From the NCBI RefSeq assembly GCF_024137025.1, contig NZ_JAMYJR010000013.1:248001-312000 (forward strand): a stretch of DNA of 64,000 nucleotides, written 5' to 3'. The stretch comes from Paractinoplanes aksuensis. Its GTDB lineage: Bacteria > Actinomycetota > Actinomycetes > Mycobacteriales > Micromonosporaceae. The notes under the pieces are model-generated. The model ran no database searches and was not told the origin of the DNA. It saw only the letters and a list, made by a program, of their open reading frames with translations. Below, piece after piece: positions 1-8,205 of this stretch (position 1 is the first letter of the stretch; each line of letters begins with the position of its first letter). The translations under genes were made by a program, and so were the position numbers.

Positions 1-1
1 G

Positions 2-3000
2 GCCGACCTGCGCCTGTTCACCGGCACCACCGAGACGCCGGCCCCGCCCGCGGTCAACCGGGCCGTGGTCAACATCCTCGACCGCCAGCACCCGGCGACC
101 AAGGACCTGGGGCTGAACCTCGCGCGCGAGGACCGCTGGTACAACTGGGAGACCAACCCGATCGGCCAGGTGCACACGCTGGCCCAGGTCGAGGAGCGCC
201 ACTACAACCCGGGGCTGGGCGCCAACGGCCCGTTCCACCCGGTCTCGTGGTGCCGTGACTACGACGGCGGCCGGTCCTTCTACACCGGCATGGGGCACAC
301 CGAGGGTTCGTACGGCGAGGAAGCGTTCCGGAAGCACCTGACCGGCGCGCTCGGCTGGACCAGCGGCATCGTCCGCGGTGACTGCAAGGCCACCATCGCG
401 AGCAACTACAAGGTGGAGCGGCTCACGACGACCAACCAGACCGGTCAGCTCGACCAGATCGGCGAGCCCCACGGCCTGACCATCACCCCTGACGGCACGG
501 TCTTCTACGTCGGCAAGGCGGCCTGCCCGACCGCGCCGGTCGTCCCGTGGACCGACCCCAACGTGGGTCTCGGTTGCGGCACCATCCACGCCTGGGATCC
601 CGTCACCAAGACGGCCAAGCTGCTCACCACCCTCAAGGTGATGGGACACCGCGGCAGCGGCGACGAGCTCCAGAAGAACGAGGAGGGCCTGCTCGGCATC
701 GTGCCGGACCCGAAGTTCTCGGAGAACGGCCACATCTTCGTCTACTGGATGCCGCACGAGTCGATCGACCGTGACAAGCGGATCGGCCAGCGCACCATCT
801 CCCGCTTCACGTACGACAAGACGGCCAGGACGATCGACCAGTCCACCCGCAAGGACGTCCTCAAGTGGCCGGTGCAGATCCACAGCTGCTGCCACGCGGG
901 CGGCGGCATGGCGTTCGACGCCAAGGGCAACCTGTACGTCGGATCGGGCGACAGCAACTCCTCAGGCGGCTCCAGCGGCTACTCGGGCAACAACTGGACG
1001 CAGGACTGGCAAGGCGTCTCGTTCCAGGACGCGCGCCGCACCTCGGGCAACACCAACGACCTGAACGGCAAGATTCTCCGCATCCACCCGGAGGCGGACG
1101 GGACGTACACGATCCCGCAGGGCAACCTGTTCCCGCCGGGGACCGCGAAGACGCAGCCCGAGATCTACGTGATGGGCGTCCGCAACATCTCGCGCCTGCA
1201 GATCGACCCCAAGACCCAGTGGCTGACCGCCGCCTGGGTCGGACCGGACGCCTCGTCGCCCAGCCCCGACCTCGGCCCGGCCAAGTACGAGACGGCCACG
1301 ATCATCACCGAGGCCGGCAACCACGGCTGGCCGTACTGCATGGGCAACCGGCAGCCGTACCGTGACCGCAGCAACACCGACGCGACCCAGCTGACCGGCT
1401 GGTACGACTGCAACGCCCCGAAGAACAACTCGCCCCGCAACACCGGCCTGGTCGACCTGCCGCCGGTCAAGGACAACATGATCTGGTACTCGCCCGACGG
1501 CGGCGGCCCGGTCTTCCCGAAGCGCGAGGGCAGCGACATCCCGTCCTACAAGGCCGCGGAAGCCACGTACACCCAGCCCTACCTGCGGGGTGGCGGCCAG
1601 GCGGTCATGTCCGGCCCGACGTACCACCGCGAGCTGGTCGACGCCAACAGCACGGTGGCCTGGCCGTCGTACTGGAACGACAAGTGGTTCATCGGCGACC
1701 AGTCGAACTCGGCCAACCGCGTCGCGGTCACCGTCGACCCCGACGGCGTCGCGACCGGGCAGCCCCCGGTGCACGCCGAGACGCTCCGCGCGATCATCCC
1801 GGCCGGTGGCAGCAGCACCACGCTGCAGTCCTGGATGGACGCCAAATTCGGCCCGGACGGCGCGCTCTACCTGCTCGACTACGCGGGCGGCTTCTTCAGC
1901 CTGCACAGCAACCAGAAGCTGATCCGGATCACCTACCAGGGCGGGGCGGCCACGCCGACGCCGGCCGCTACGTCGACCGCGGTGCAGAACAAGCCGCTGA
2001 CGTACGCGTTCAACGGATCCCGCTCGGGCGGTCTGTCGTACCAGTGGACGTTCGGCGACGGTGGCACCTCGACCGAGGCCAACCCGACCCACACGTACGC
2101 CAAGGTCGGCAAGTACACGGCCACGCTCACCATCACCTACGCGGGCGGCGTCAAGTCGACGGTCTCGACGGTGGTCACCGTGGGCTGTGTCGTTCCCGAC
2201 CCGGCCACGACCGTACGGCTGGACGCGGTTGACACCGGGGTGGCCAACCGGACCGTCGGCGAGGGTTGCACGATCGACGACCTCATCGACGACGAGAGCA
2301 CCTGGGCCACGCACGACGGGTTCGTCCGTCACGTGACGGCGGTCGCCTCCTCGCTGTCCGGTGACAAGATCATCTCTGCTCGGGAAGCCGGCGCGCTGAC
2401 CCGGGCGGCCGCCTCGTCACCGATCGGCACCGAAGGCCACACCGGCTACGTCTCGATCTACAACGGCACGCCGGAGTCGCTGACCGACTGGGCCCAGGCC
2501 CCGACCGGGCAGTTCGCGATCCAGCCGGACGGGTCGCTGCGGCCCAGCGGCGGGCTCGGGATGCTGTATTACACGAAGCCCTTCAAGGACTTCTCGCTGA
2601 CGCTGCAGTTCCGCGACGTCGCACCCGGCACCGGACGGGCCAACACCGGTGTCTTCACCCGCTTCCCCGACCCGCGGATCCCGCTCGCCGAGCGGCCCGA
2701 GGGATGCAGCACCACCGGCTCGGCCCGCACCTCGCAGGCCTGGGTGGCCATCTACTGCGGCCACGAGGTCCAGATCTACGACGGTGAGACCGGCGAGGTG
2801 CAGAAGACCGGCTCGATCTACAACTTCGACCCCAACCCGCTCTCGGCGGCCGGCGTCACACCCAAGAACGTGTGGAACCGGTACGAGATCAAGGTCGTCG
2901 GCCAGCACTACACGATCATCCGCAACGGCACGGTCATCAACGAGTTCGACAACACGCCGGGCAAGCAGAGCTCGCGTGCCGGTGACCCGCCGACCGACCT

Positions 3001-3091
3001 GCGGCAGTTCACGGAAGGACTGATCGGACTGCAGAACCACGGCGACAACGACATCGCGGAGTTCCGTGACATCCGGGTGCGTGCCCTGTGA
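2..3091 (+). CDS. Secreted multidomain ThuA / PQQ-type sugar dehydrogenase / PKD / DUF1080 protein (5' end cut by window)
   Basis: The frame is open from the first complete codon, so the true start lies before the window; 1029 codons are visible. The first ~115 residues match the C-terminal part of a ThuA (trehalose-utilisation, glutamine-amidotransferase-like) domain, with motifs PVSWCRDYDGGRSFYTGMGH and ALGWTSG. Next comes a six-bladed glucose/sorbosone dehydrogenase propeller (GEPHGLTITPDGTVFYVG near its start). A PKD domain (WTFGDGGTSTEANPTHTY), a ~85-residue Cys-containing module and a C-terminal DUF1080/3-keto-disaccharide-hydrolase-like beta-sandwich (FSLTLQFRD) follow. ThuA and DUF1080 modules elsewhere act on oxidised or keto sugars, so a role in extracellular sugar oxidation and cleavage is inferred. 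The ~85-residue module recurs at the C-terminus of the next gene, whose GTG overlaps this TGA by 4 nt. Confidence 0.88.
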   Translation, partial: ADLRLFTGTTETPAPPAVNRAVVNILDRQHPATKDLGLNLAREDRWYNWETNPIGQVHTLAQVEERHYNPGLGANGPFHPVSWCRDYDGGRSFYTGMGHTEGSYGEEAFRKHLTGALGWTSGIVRGDCKATIASNYKVERLTTTNQTGQLDQIGEPHGLTITPDGTVFYVGKAACPTAPVVPWTDPNVGLGCGTIHAWDPVTKTAKLLTTLKVMGHRGSGDELQKNEEGLLGIVPDPKFSENGHIFVYWMPHESIDRDKRIGQRTISRFTYDKTARTIDQSTRKDVLKWPVQIHSCCHAGGGMAFDAKGNLYVGSGDSNSSGGSSGYSGNNWTQDWQGVSFQDARRTSGNTNDLNGKILRIHPEADGTYTIPQGNLFPPGTAKTQPEIYVMGVRNISRLQIDPKTQWLTAAWVGPDASSPSPDLGPAKYETATIITEAGNHGWPYCMGNRQPYRDRSNTDATQLTGWYDCNAPKNNSPRNTGLVDLPPVKDNMIWYSPDGGGPVFPKREGSDIPSYKAAEATYTQPYLRGGGQAVMSGPTYHRELVDANSTVAWPSYWNDKWFIGDQSNSANRVAVTVDPDGVATGQPPVHAETLRAIIPAGGSSTTLQSWMDAKFGPDGALYLLDYAGGFFSLHSNQKLIRITYQGGAATPTPAATSTAVQNKPLTYAFNGSRSGGLSYQWTFGDGGTSTEANPTHTYAKVGKYTATLTITYAGGVKSTVSTVVTVGCVVPDPATTVRLDAVDTGVANRTVGEGCTIDDLIDDESTWATHDGFVRHVTAVASSLSGDKIISAREAGALTRAAASSPIGTEGHTGYVSIYNGTPESLTDWAQAPTGQFAIQPDGSLRPSGGLGMLYYTKPFKDFSLTLQFRDVAPGTGRANTGVFTRFPDPRIPLAERPEGCSTTGSARTSQAWVAIYCGHEVQIYDGETGEVQKTGSIYNFDPNPLSAAGVTPKNVWNRYEIKVVGQHYTIIRNGTVINEFDNTPGKQSSRAGDPPTDLRQFTEGLIGLQNHGDNDIAEFRDIRVRAL

Positions 3092-4602
3092 AGCGGATCC
3101 TCATCGCGCTCCTCGGAGTGCTGCTGACCTTCACCCTGGCCCCGGCTCTGCCCGCGGCGGCCGCCGGAACACTGACCTGGACGACCGACGGTGACGTCAC
3201 CCGGTACAAGTCGGCGCCGACCACGGCCAGCGCCGGTGAGACCACCATCGTGTTCGAGAACAGCGTGGCCACCGGCAACAACGTCGGCATGCCGCACACG
3301 CTGACCTTCGACACGTCGACGCCGGGCTACAACCACGACGTCACGCTCAACATCCTGGCCAACCCGTTCGACGCCAACGACGGACGGCACGAGGCAACCG
3401 TCACCCTGACCCCGGGGCGCTACCGCTACTTCTGCGCCATCCCCGGGCACGGCACGATGGTCGGCGAGTTCGTGGTCACCGACGGCGACCCCGACCCGGA
3501 CACGACGCCGCCGACGGTCTCGGCCGCGGCGGCCGGCGCCCAGGACGGCGACGGCAACTACGTCGGCACGGCCACCGTCACGGTCACCGCGTCCGACAGT
3601 GGTTCGGGTGTCGACACCGTCGAGTACTCGCTCGACAACGCGGCGTTCCAGGCCTACACCGCACCGGTGCCGGTGACCGCGGTCGGCTCGCACAGCTTCC
3701 GCTACCGGGCCACCGACAACGACGGCAACGTCTCCGCGATCGGCACCCTGTCGTTCGCGGTGGTCGAGCCGGAGCCGGACGAGGACGTCACGCCGCCGAC
3801 GGTCGACCACAGCCTGGCCGGCCCGCAGGACGACGAGGGCAACTACCTCGGTCAGGCCACCGCCACGCTGACCGCCAGTGACGCCGACTCGGGCGTGGCA
3901 CGGATCGAGTACTCGCTGGACGGCGGGGCCTTCACGGCGTACGCGAATCCGGTTGTGGTTTCGACGCCGGGCATGCACATGCTGCACTACCGGGCGACCG
4001 ACAACGCCGGCAACACGTCGGCCGAGAAGATGGCCCACTTCACGGTGCTGCCGGCCGAGGAGCCCGACACCACGCCGCCCACGGTCCTGGCCGAGGTCGA
4101 CGGGGAGCAGAACGACACCGGCGGGTACATCGGCTCGGCCACCGTCACCGTGACGGCGACCGACACCGAGTCGGACGTGGCCTCGATCGAGTACGCGCTC
4201 GACGCCGGCGCCTGGACCGCGTACACCACGCCGGTCGTGGTCAGCGGGCTCGGCGCGCACACGGTCAAGGCGCGGGCCACGGACACGGCGGGCAACCGCT
4301 CGGCCGACAAGACGGTCACCTTCACCGTCGTGCCGACCGGGGGCGGCGGGGACTGCGAGGTTCCCGACACCCGGGCCACCGTGGTCATCGACGGCGACGA
4401 CACCGGCATCGAGAACTACACGCTCAGCGACGGCTGCACCGTCAACGACAAGATCAACGAGTACGGCGACTACCGCGACCACGCGGCGTTCGTCCGGCAC
4501 GTCGAAACCGTCACGGCCGCGCTGGTCACCGGCGGCACGCTCACCAAACGGCAGCAGGGCACGATCGTCCGCGCGGCCGCCCGTTCCGACATCGGCTCAT
4601 GA
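3088..4602 (+). CDS. Secreted cupredoxin protein with three Ig-like repeats
   Basis: 504 residues starting at GTG inside the previous gene's stop (GTGA). Residues 1-26 are a signal peptide ending AAAA. The cupredoxin domain at about 27-132 has all four type-1 copper ligands in order: His70, Cys116, His121 and Met124 (FCAIPGHGTM), so it can bind copper and probably transfers electrons. Three ~95-residue OmpL47/Ig-like repeats follow, each opening with DTTPPTV or VTPPTV and carrying VEYSLDNAAF-type and RATDNDGN-type motifs. The last ~75 residues are the same Cys-containing module found in the upstream protein. The overlap suggests translational coupling; the copper protein may be the electron acceptor for the upstream dehydrogenase, which is an inference. 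Confidence 0.85.
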   Translation: MKRILIALLGVLLTFTLAPALPAAAAGTLTWTTDGDVTRYKSAPTTASAGETTIVFENSVATGNNVGMPHTLTFDTSTPGYNHDVTLNILANPFDANDGRHEATVTLTPGRYRYFCAIPGHGTMVGEFVVTDGDPDPDTTPPTVSAAAAGAQDGDGNYVGTATVTVTASDSGSGVDTVEYSLDNAAFQAYTAPVPVTAVGSHSFRYRATDNDGNVSAIGTLSFAVVEPEPDEDVTPPTVDHSLAGPQDDEGNYLGQATATLTASDADSGVARIEYSLDGGAFTAYANPVVVSTPGMHMLHYRATDNAGNTSAEKMAHFTVLPAEEPDTTPPTVLAEVDGEQNDTGGYIGSATVTVTATDTESDVASIEYALDAGAWTAYTTPVVVSGLGAHTVKARATDTAGNRSADKTVTFTVVPTGGGGDCEVPDTRATVVIDGDDTGIENYTLSDGCTVNDKINEYGDYRDHAAFVRHVETVTAALVTGGTLTKRQQGTIVRAAARSDIGS

Positions 4603-4613
4603 GAGGCACCTCC

Positions 4614-5573
4614 ATGCGTAAACGTCTTTCCCTCGTCGTCGCCGCCGGTGTCCTGGCCGGCCTGACCCCCGCCATCCCGGCCAGCGCCGCGCTGGTCACC
4701 CACTGCATCGGCACCGGCGGCGCGGTGACGGTCCCGAACGACCTGTACGTCCCGGCCGGCGAGTCCTGCTCGCTGACCGGCACCATCGTCACCGGCAACG
4801 TCAGCGTGGCCGCGGGCGGCAACCTGGTCGTCAGCGGCGGCAAGTTCTCGGGCGACGTCCGGATCGCCGGCAACGGCTACTTCGACGCCTCCGACACCGA
4901 CGTCACCGGCCCGGTCGTGCTGGCCGCCGGCGGGTACGGGGTCTACCTGCGCGACGCCGCCACCGGCGCCGTCACGGTGCGGGCCAAGGGCACCACCACG
5001 GTCGACAGCTTCCTGTTCACCGAGGGCGCGACGGTCACCGGCAGCGTCAACGTGCAGGCGGGCGAGGTCCGCATCGACAAGAACACGTCGATCACGGGCG
5101 GCCTGACGAGCACCGGCACGTACTACACCGACGTGCACGACTCGTTCGTCGACGGCGCGGTGTCGGTGCTGAACAGCAGCACGGGCAGCGTCTTCTGCGG
5201 CAGCTCGATCCGCGGCAAGGCGACCTTCGCCGGCAACCTGGGCGCCGTGCAGCTGGGCCCGAACGGCCCGCTCGACTCCTGCGCCTCGGGCGGCTTCTGG
5301 GGCAAGGACGTGAGCGTCACCAGCACCACCGGCGGCGTCACGGTCGACGACAACATCATCGACGGCGTCCTGACGGCCACCGGCAACACCCCGGCCGCCC
5401 AGATCGCCGACAACAACCGCATCCGCCGCGGCGTCGTCACCGACCCGCCGGCCGCCGCGGCCCGCTCGGCGCGCGCCGCCGCGCAACCCCGCACCGACGA
5501 CACGGCCAAGGCGGAAGAGCGCCGCACCGACGCCGTCCAGGAAGCCAAGGCAGCCGGCCCGGCCGACCTCTGA
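4614..5573 (+). CDS. Secreted repetitive beta-solenoid-like protein
   Basis: About 319 residues from the ATG at 4614, which has GAGAGG seven bases upstream; an in-frame ATG at 4599 overlaps the previous stop and is the alternative start. The first 30 residues are a signal peptide ending in ASA. The body is built of short turns such as VSVAAGGNLVVSGG and SVNVQAGEVRIDKN, typical of bactofilin-like or polymer-forming beta-solenoids, with two Cys pairs. The last ~40 residues form a hydrophilic Ala/Arg/Glu-rich tail. No catalytic motif was recognised and the function is unknown. It is the third gene of the secreted-protein run and is followed by a strong terminator. Confidence 0.75.
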   Translation: MRKRLSLVVAAGVLAGLTPAIPASAALVTHCIGTGGAVTVPNDLYVPAGESCSLTGTIVTGNVSVAAGGNLVVSGGKFSGDVRIAGNGYFDASDTDVTGPVVLAAGGYGVYLRDAATGAVTVRAKGTTTVDSFLFTEGATVTGSVNVQAGEVRIDKNTSITGGLTSTGTYYTDVHDSFVDGAVSVLNSSTGSVFCGSSIRGKATFAGNLGAVQLGPNGPLDSCASGGFWGKDVSVTSTTGGVTVDDNIIDGVLTATGNTPAAQIADNNRIRRGVVTDPPAAAARSARAAAQPRTDDTAKAEERRTDAVQEAKAAGPADL

Positions 5574-5585
5574 TCCTTCCACCAC

Positions 5586-5620
5586 CCGGCCCCGGATCGT
5601 CCGTCACGATCCGGGGCCGG
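5586..5620 (+). terminator. Rho-independent-type terminator hairpin
   Basis: A perfect 15-bp stem (5586-5600 with 5606-5620, core GGCCCCGGATCGT) around a 5-nt loop lies 12 bases after the stop of the beta-solenoid gene. There is no long T-run, as is common for actinomycete terminators. Confidence 0.8.
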
Positions 5621-5685
5621 CCCCTGTACGCGTAACGGCGCTGCGGCCCGGGCCTGCCTCCGGATTCTCGCGGCGCGTCGCGCGC

Positions 5686-5895
5686 TTGGGGCGTGGCGCC
5701 AGCACTCGCCTCGAGGCGGCGGCGGGCACCTATGTCGTCCAAGCCCGCATGGACTGGTTGCGCAGCCCACCTCTGACCCTCACCCTCGACGCCCAGTCGT
5801 CGGTCACGCTGACGGCCGCACTCACGGAACAATCCATGACCTTCACCGGCGCCTTCATCCGCCCCGGAACCGCGCTGGACCCTCGCGCGGGCTGA
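5686..5895 (+). pseudogene. C-terminal remnant of a small membrane-targeted protein
   Basis: An open frame (TTG at 5686, 69 codons) reads like the C-terminal half of small actinobacterial proteins with a PEGA-like beta domain: TYVVQARMDWLRSPPLTLTL, then a Val/Thr-rich strand, then FIRPGTALDPR. No ribosome site or initiation codon fits, and the N-terminal half is missing. Upstream to the terminator at 5620 there is only GC-rich non-coding sequence. A 7-bp hairpin (5902-5917) follows the stop. The family resemblance comes from memory of motif order and is tentative. Confidence 0.4.
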
Positions 5896-5936
5896 GCATC
5901 TCCGGCAGCCCTGCCGGCTCGGTTGTCCTCGGTATA

Positions 5937-5964
5937 GCTCGTCGTGCGGTCGACGACGACGAGC
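5937..5964. repeat. Inverted repeat upstream of the SCO6745-type gene
   Basis: Nine-bp arms GCTCGTCGT (5937-5945) and ACGACGAGC (5956-5964) enclose 10 bases, 55 bases before the next start codon. It could be an operator or a 5'-leader hairpin; nothing decides between them. Confidence 0.35.
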
Positions 5965-6019
5965 CACCGGGCGGCGTTCGGCTCTTGTGCAGGGCTGACC
6001 GGAGCGGTGGGATACGGAC

Positions 6020-6871
6020 ATGGCTGAGCCGTCTGTTGAGCGCCGCATGTGGGCGCTGTTCGAGCCGCTGCACGCGGTGACGTACTTCGCGCCGGGGGCG
6101 GCCGCGGCCTTCGAGAACAAAGGACTGACCGGGTTCTGGCGGCGGTACTTCGCCGGGCGGGCGGCGGCGTTCGGGGCGGTCGGTGCGGGGCCGGTGACTG
6201 CTGCTTTCTTCGGTTTTGCGCCGGCCATGGTGGCGCGGGCCTTGCCGAGTGTCTGGGGGCGGATCAGCCCGCGCGAGGCGCTCGCCGCTCGTACGGCGGG
6301 GGCGACCGCCACGCTGACCGAGTTGTTCGCGGGGGAGCAGCCGGCCGAGGTGGCCGATCTGCTCGAGCAGGCGGCGCGGATGGCCGACCTGGGCGGGCGG
6401 GTGCTGGCCGCCGCCCACGCCGATCTGCCGTGGCCGGACGACGCGGTCGGGCGGCTGTGGCATGCGGCCACCGTCCTGCGGGAGCACCGGGGCGACGGGC
6501 ACGTCGCGGCCCTGCTCACCGCGGGGGTCGACGGCTGTGAGTCGCTGGTGTGGCGGGCCGGCCTCGAGGGTGGCCGCCTGCGGGAGGTCACCCAGCCCGC
6601 CCGCGGCTGGACCGACGACGAGTGGCAGGCCGCCGCCGACCGCCTGCGGCAGAGGGGCTGGCTCGCGGCCGACGGGTCGGCGACGGCGGCCGGTCGGGCC
6701 GCGTACGGCCGGGTCGAGCAGCTCACCGATGAGCTGGCGGCGAGCCCCTGGCGGCACCTGGGCGCGGCCGGGACCGAGCGCTGCGCCGAGCTGCTGGCGC
6801 CTCTCGCCGGTCGCGCCTGGCACGTCGTGCCCGAGGACAATCCGATCCCGCTACGACGCGACGGACGTTAG
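6020..6871 (+). CDS. SCO6745/SalK-family protein
   Basis: 283 residues. The opening RRMWALFEPLHAVTYFAPGA, followed by FENKGLTGFWRRYFAGRAA, is the hallmark of the SCO6745 family. These are soluble helical actinobacterial proteins, sometimes annotated as SalK-like, and of unknown biochemical function. The C-terminal third (GWTDDEWQAAADRLRQRGWL followed by TAAGRAAYGRVEQLTDELA) looks like a winged helix-turn-helix, so nucleic-acid binding is possible. The length is normal for the family. The stop overlaps the 3' end of the convergent SDR gene by 21 bp, so the two messages are partly antisense. Confidence 0.8.
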   Translation: MAEPSVERRMWALFEPLHAVTYFAPGAAAAFENKGLTGFWRRYFAGRAAAFGAVGAGPVTAAFFGFAPAMVARALPSVWGRISPREALAARTAGATATLTELFAGEQPAEVADLLEQAARMADLGGRVLAAAHADLPWPDDAVGRLWHAATVLREHRGDGHVAALLTAGVDGCESLVWRAGLEGGRLREVTQPARGWTDDEWQAAADRLRQRGWLAADGSATAAGRAAYGRVEQLTDELAASPWRHLGAAGTERCAELLAPLAGRAWHVVPEDNPIPLRRDGR

Positions 6872-7573
6872 CCAGGCCGGCAGGTCGGTGTGGCCGAGCT
6901 GGGCGGCGGGGCCGGGGAGCAGGGTGCGTTCGCGCATGCGGGCGCCCATCATCGGGCGTACGGAATCGTCGGTGACCACCTGGCGCGGGTCGGCGGTCAG
7001 GGTGAGCAGGCGGCGGGCGAAGTCGTCGAGGGCGTAGATGTCGGGGCCGGCCACCTCGATGATGCCGTCGGCCGGGGGTTCCACGGCGATGGCGGCCAGC
7101 AGGGTCACCAGGTCGGCCACGGCGATCGGCTGGACCTTCGTGGTGGGCAGGCGCACCGGGTCGCCCTGCACGAGCGCCTGCAGGAACGGGAAGAACTGGG
7201 TGCTGCGCACGATCGTGAAGGGCACATCCCCGTTTCGTACGGCGTCCTCCTGGGCCAGCTTCCCGCGGTAGTAGTCGAGGTCGTGGTCGCCGTCGACCCC
7301 GACGATGGAGAGCAGCACGTGGTGGCGTACGCCCGCTTTGCTCTCCGCCGCCAGCAGGGTGGCCGCCGAGGTGCGGAACGAGTCGATGTCGGGGAGGTTG
7401 GTCACGTCGACCACCGCCTGGGCCCCGGCCATCGCCTCCTCGACCCCCTCGCCGGTGATCGTGTTGACGCCGGTGGCCAGGTCGGCCACCACCACGTCGT
7501 GACCCTGGTCCTGCAGCACGGACACCAGCGTGCGGCCGACCATCCCCAGGCCGCCGACTACAACGATTCTCAT
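6851..7573 (-). CDS. NAD(P)-binding atypical SDR (NmrA/NAD(P)H-binding family)
   Basis: 240 residues from the ATG at 7573. The frame runs on upstream, but the Rossmann fold starts here at once (MRIVVVGGLGMVG, with GxxGxxG at 7-13). Mid-protein motifs are VVDVTNLPDID, HHVLLSIVGVDG and YYRGKLAQEDAVR; the YxxxK pair is present as in atypical or extended SDRs. The length matches the small NAD(P)H-binding proteins that sense or reduce quinones and similar small molecules; the substrate is unknown. The gene is divergent from the winged-helix gene at 7712 with a ~140-bp shared promoter region, so that regulator may control it (inference). Confidence 0.82.
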   Translation of the reverse strand: MRIVVVGGLGMVGRTLVSVLQDQGHDVVVADLATGVNTITGEGVEEAMAGAQAVVDVTNLPDIDSFRTSAATLLAAESKAGVRHHVLLSIVGVDGDHDLDYYRGKLAQEDAVRNGDVPFTIVRSTQFFPFLQALVQGDPVRLPTTKVQPIAVADLVTLLAAIAVEPPADGIIEVAGPDIYALDDFARRLLTLTADPRQVVTDDSVRPMMGARMRERTLLPGPAAQLGHTDLPAWLTSVAS

Positions 7574-7711
7574 GCGGGGCACGCTAAGCGGGACGAGTGC
7601 CGACCGAGTGCCGTGGCGGAAACGTGACATGGCGCAAGGTCGCCACGGGGGTGACCGGGCGGCAGTCATAGCCTTACTTCAATGCGTTGGTGGGACGCTG
7701 AAAGGCGGGGC

Positions 7712-8152
7712 ATGACGGATAGTGTGGTCATCGGCATTGCTTCCTCCGCGGACGGGCGCCGGAGACTGGCCCAGATGCTGGGCGACAGCGAAACCATTCT
7801 GATCGTGTCCACACCGGACCAGGCACGGCAGTTCCTCGATGTGGTGGCGCCGCTGGGCGGGGAGGTCCCGGAGGGCCTGCGCGTCGACTCCGACCGGCGG
7901 GTGTTGTGCTGGCTCGATCAGGAGGTCGCGCTGACACCGCTCGAACACGATTTCCTGCGGTGCCTCGTGACCGCGCCGGGACGGGTCTGGACGTACGAGA
8001 AATTGCATCTGGCGGTGTGGGGCAACGATCACGTGGGCCGGGGCTCGGACATTCACTCGATGGTGCGGCGGGTGCGGGCCAAGCTGGCCCGGCTCGGGGC
8101 GGCGGCGACCATTCACGCGATCCGCGGGGTCGGCATCCGTTTCACCGCTTGA
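7712..8152 (+). CDS. Single-domain OmpR-type winged-helix transcriptional regulator
   Basis: 146 residues from ATG 7712, with AAAGG upstream. Residues ~50-146 form an OmpR/PhoB trans_reg_C winged helix: LTPLEHDFLRCLVTAPGRVW, then a recognition-helix region ending HSMVRRVRAKLARLG, then HAIRGVGIRFTA. The first 50 residues are not a receiver domain and no phospho-acceptor Asp motif is seen, so activity is probably not controlled by phosphorylation. Such stand-alone winged helices are common in Micromonosporaceae. The likely target is the divergent SDR promoter (inference from position only). Confidence 0.8.
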   Translation: MTDSVVIGIASSADGRRRLAQMLGDSETILIVSTPDQARQFLDVVAPLGGEVPEGLRVDSDRRVLCWLDQEVALTPLEHDFLRCLVTAPGRVWTYEKLHLAVWGNDHVGRGSDIHSMVRRVRAKLARLGAAATIHAIRGVGIRFTA

Positions 8153-8154
8153 GA

Positions 8155-8200
8155 AACCGGCCCGCCCGCGATGTCCGCGGACGGGCCGGTTCTTTCTTCA
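8155..8200. terminator. Bidirectional terminator between convergent genes
   Basis: AACCGGCCCG (8155-8164) pairs with CGGGCCGGTT (8182-8191). The stem continues inward through CCGCG/CGCGG after one mismatch and is followed by the pyrimidine-rich tail TCTTTCTTC. It lies between the stops of the regulator (8152) and the subtilase (8206). Confidence 0.85.
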
Positions 8201-8205
8201 GGAAA

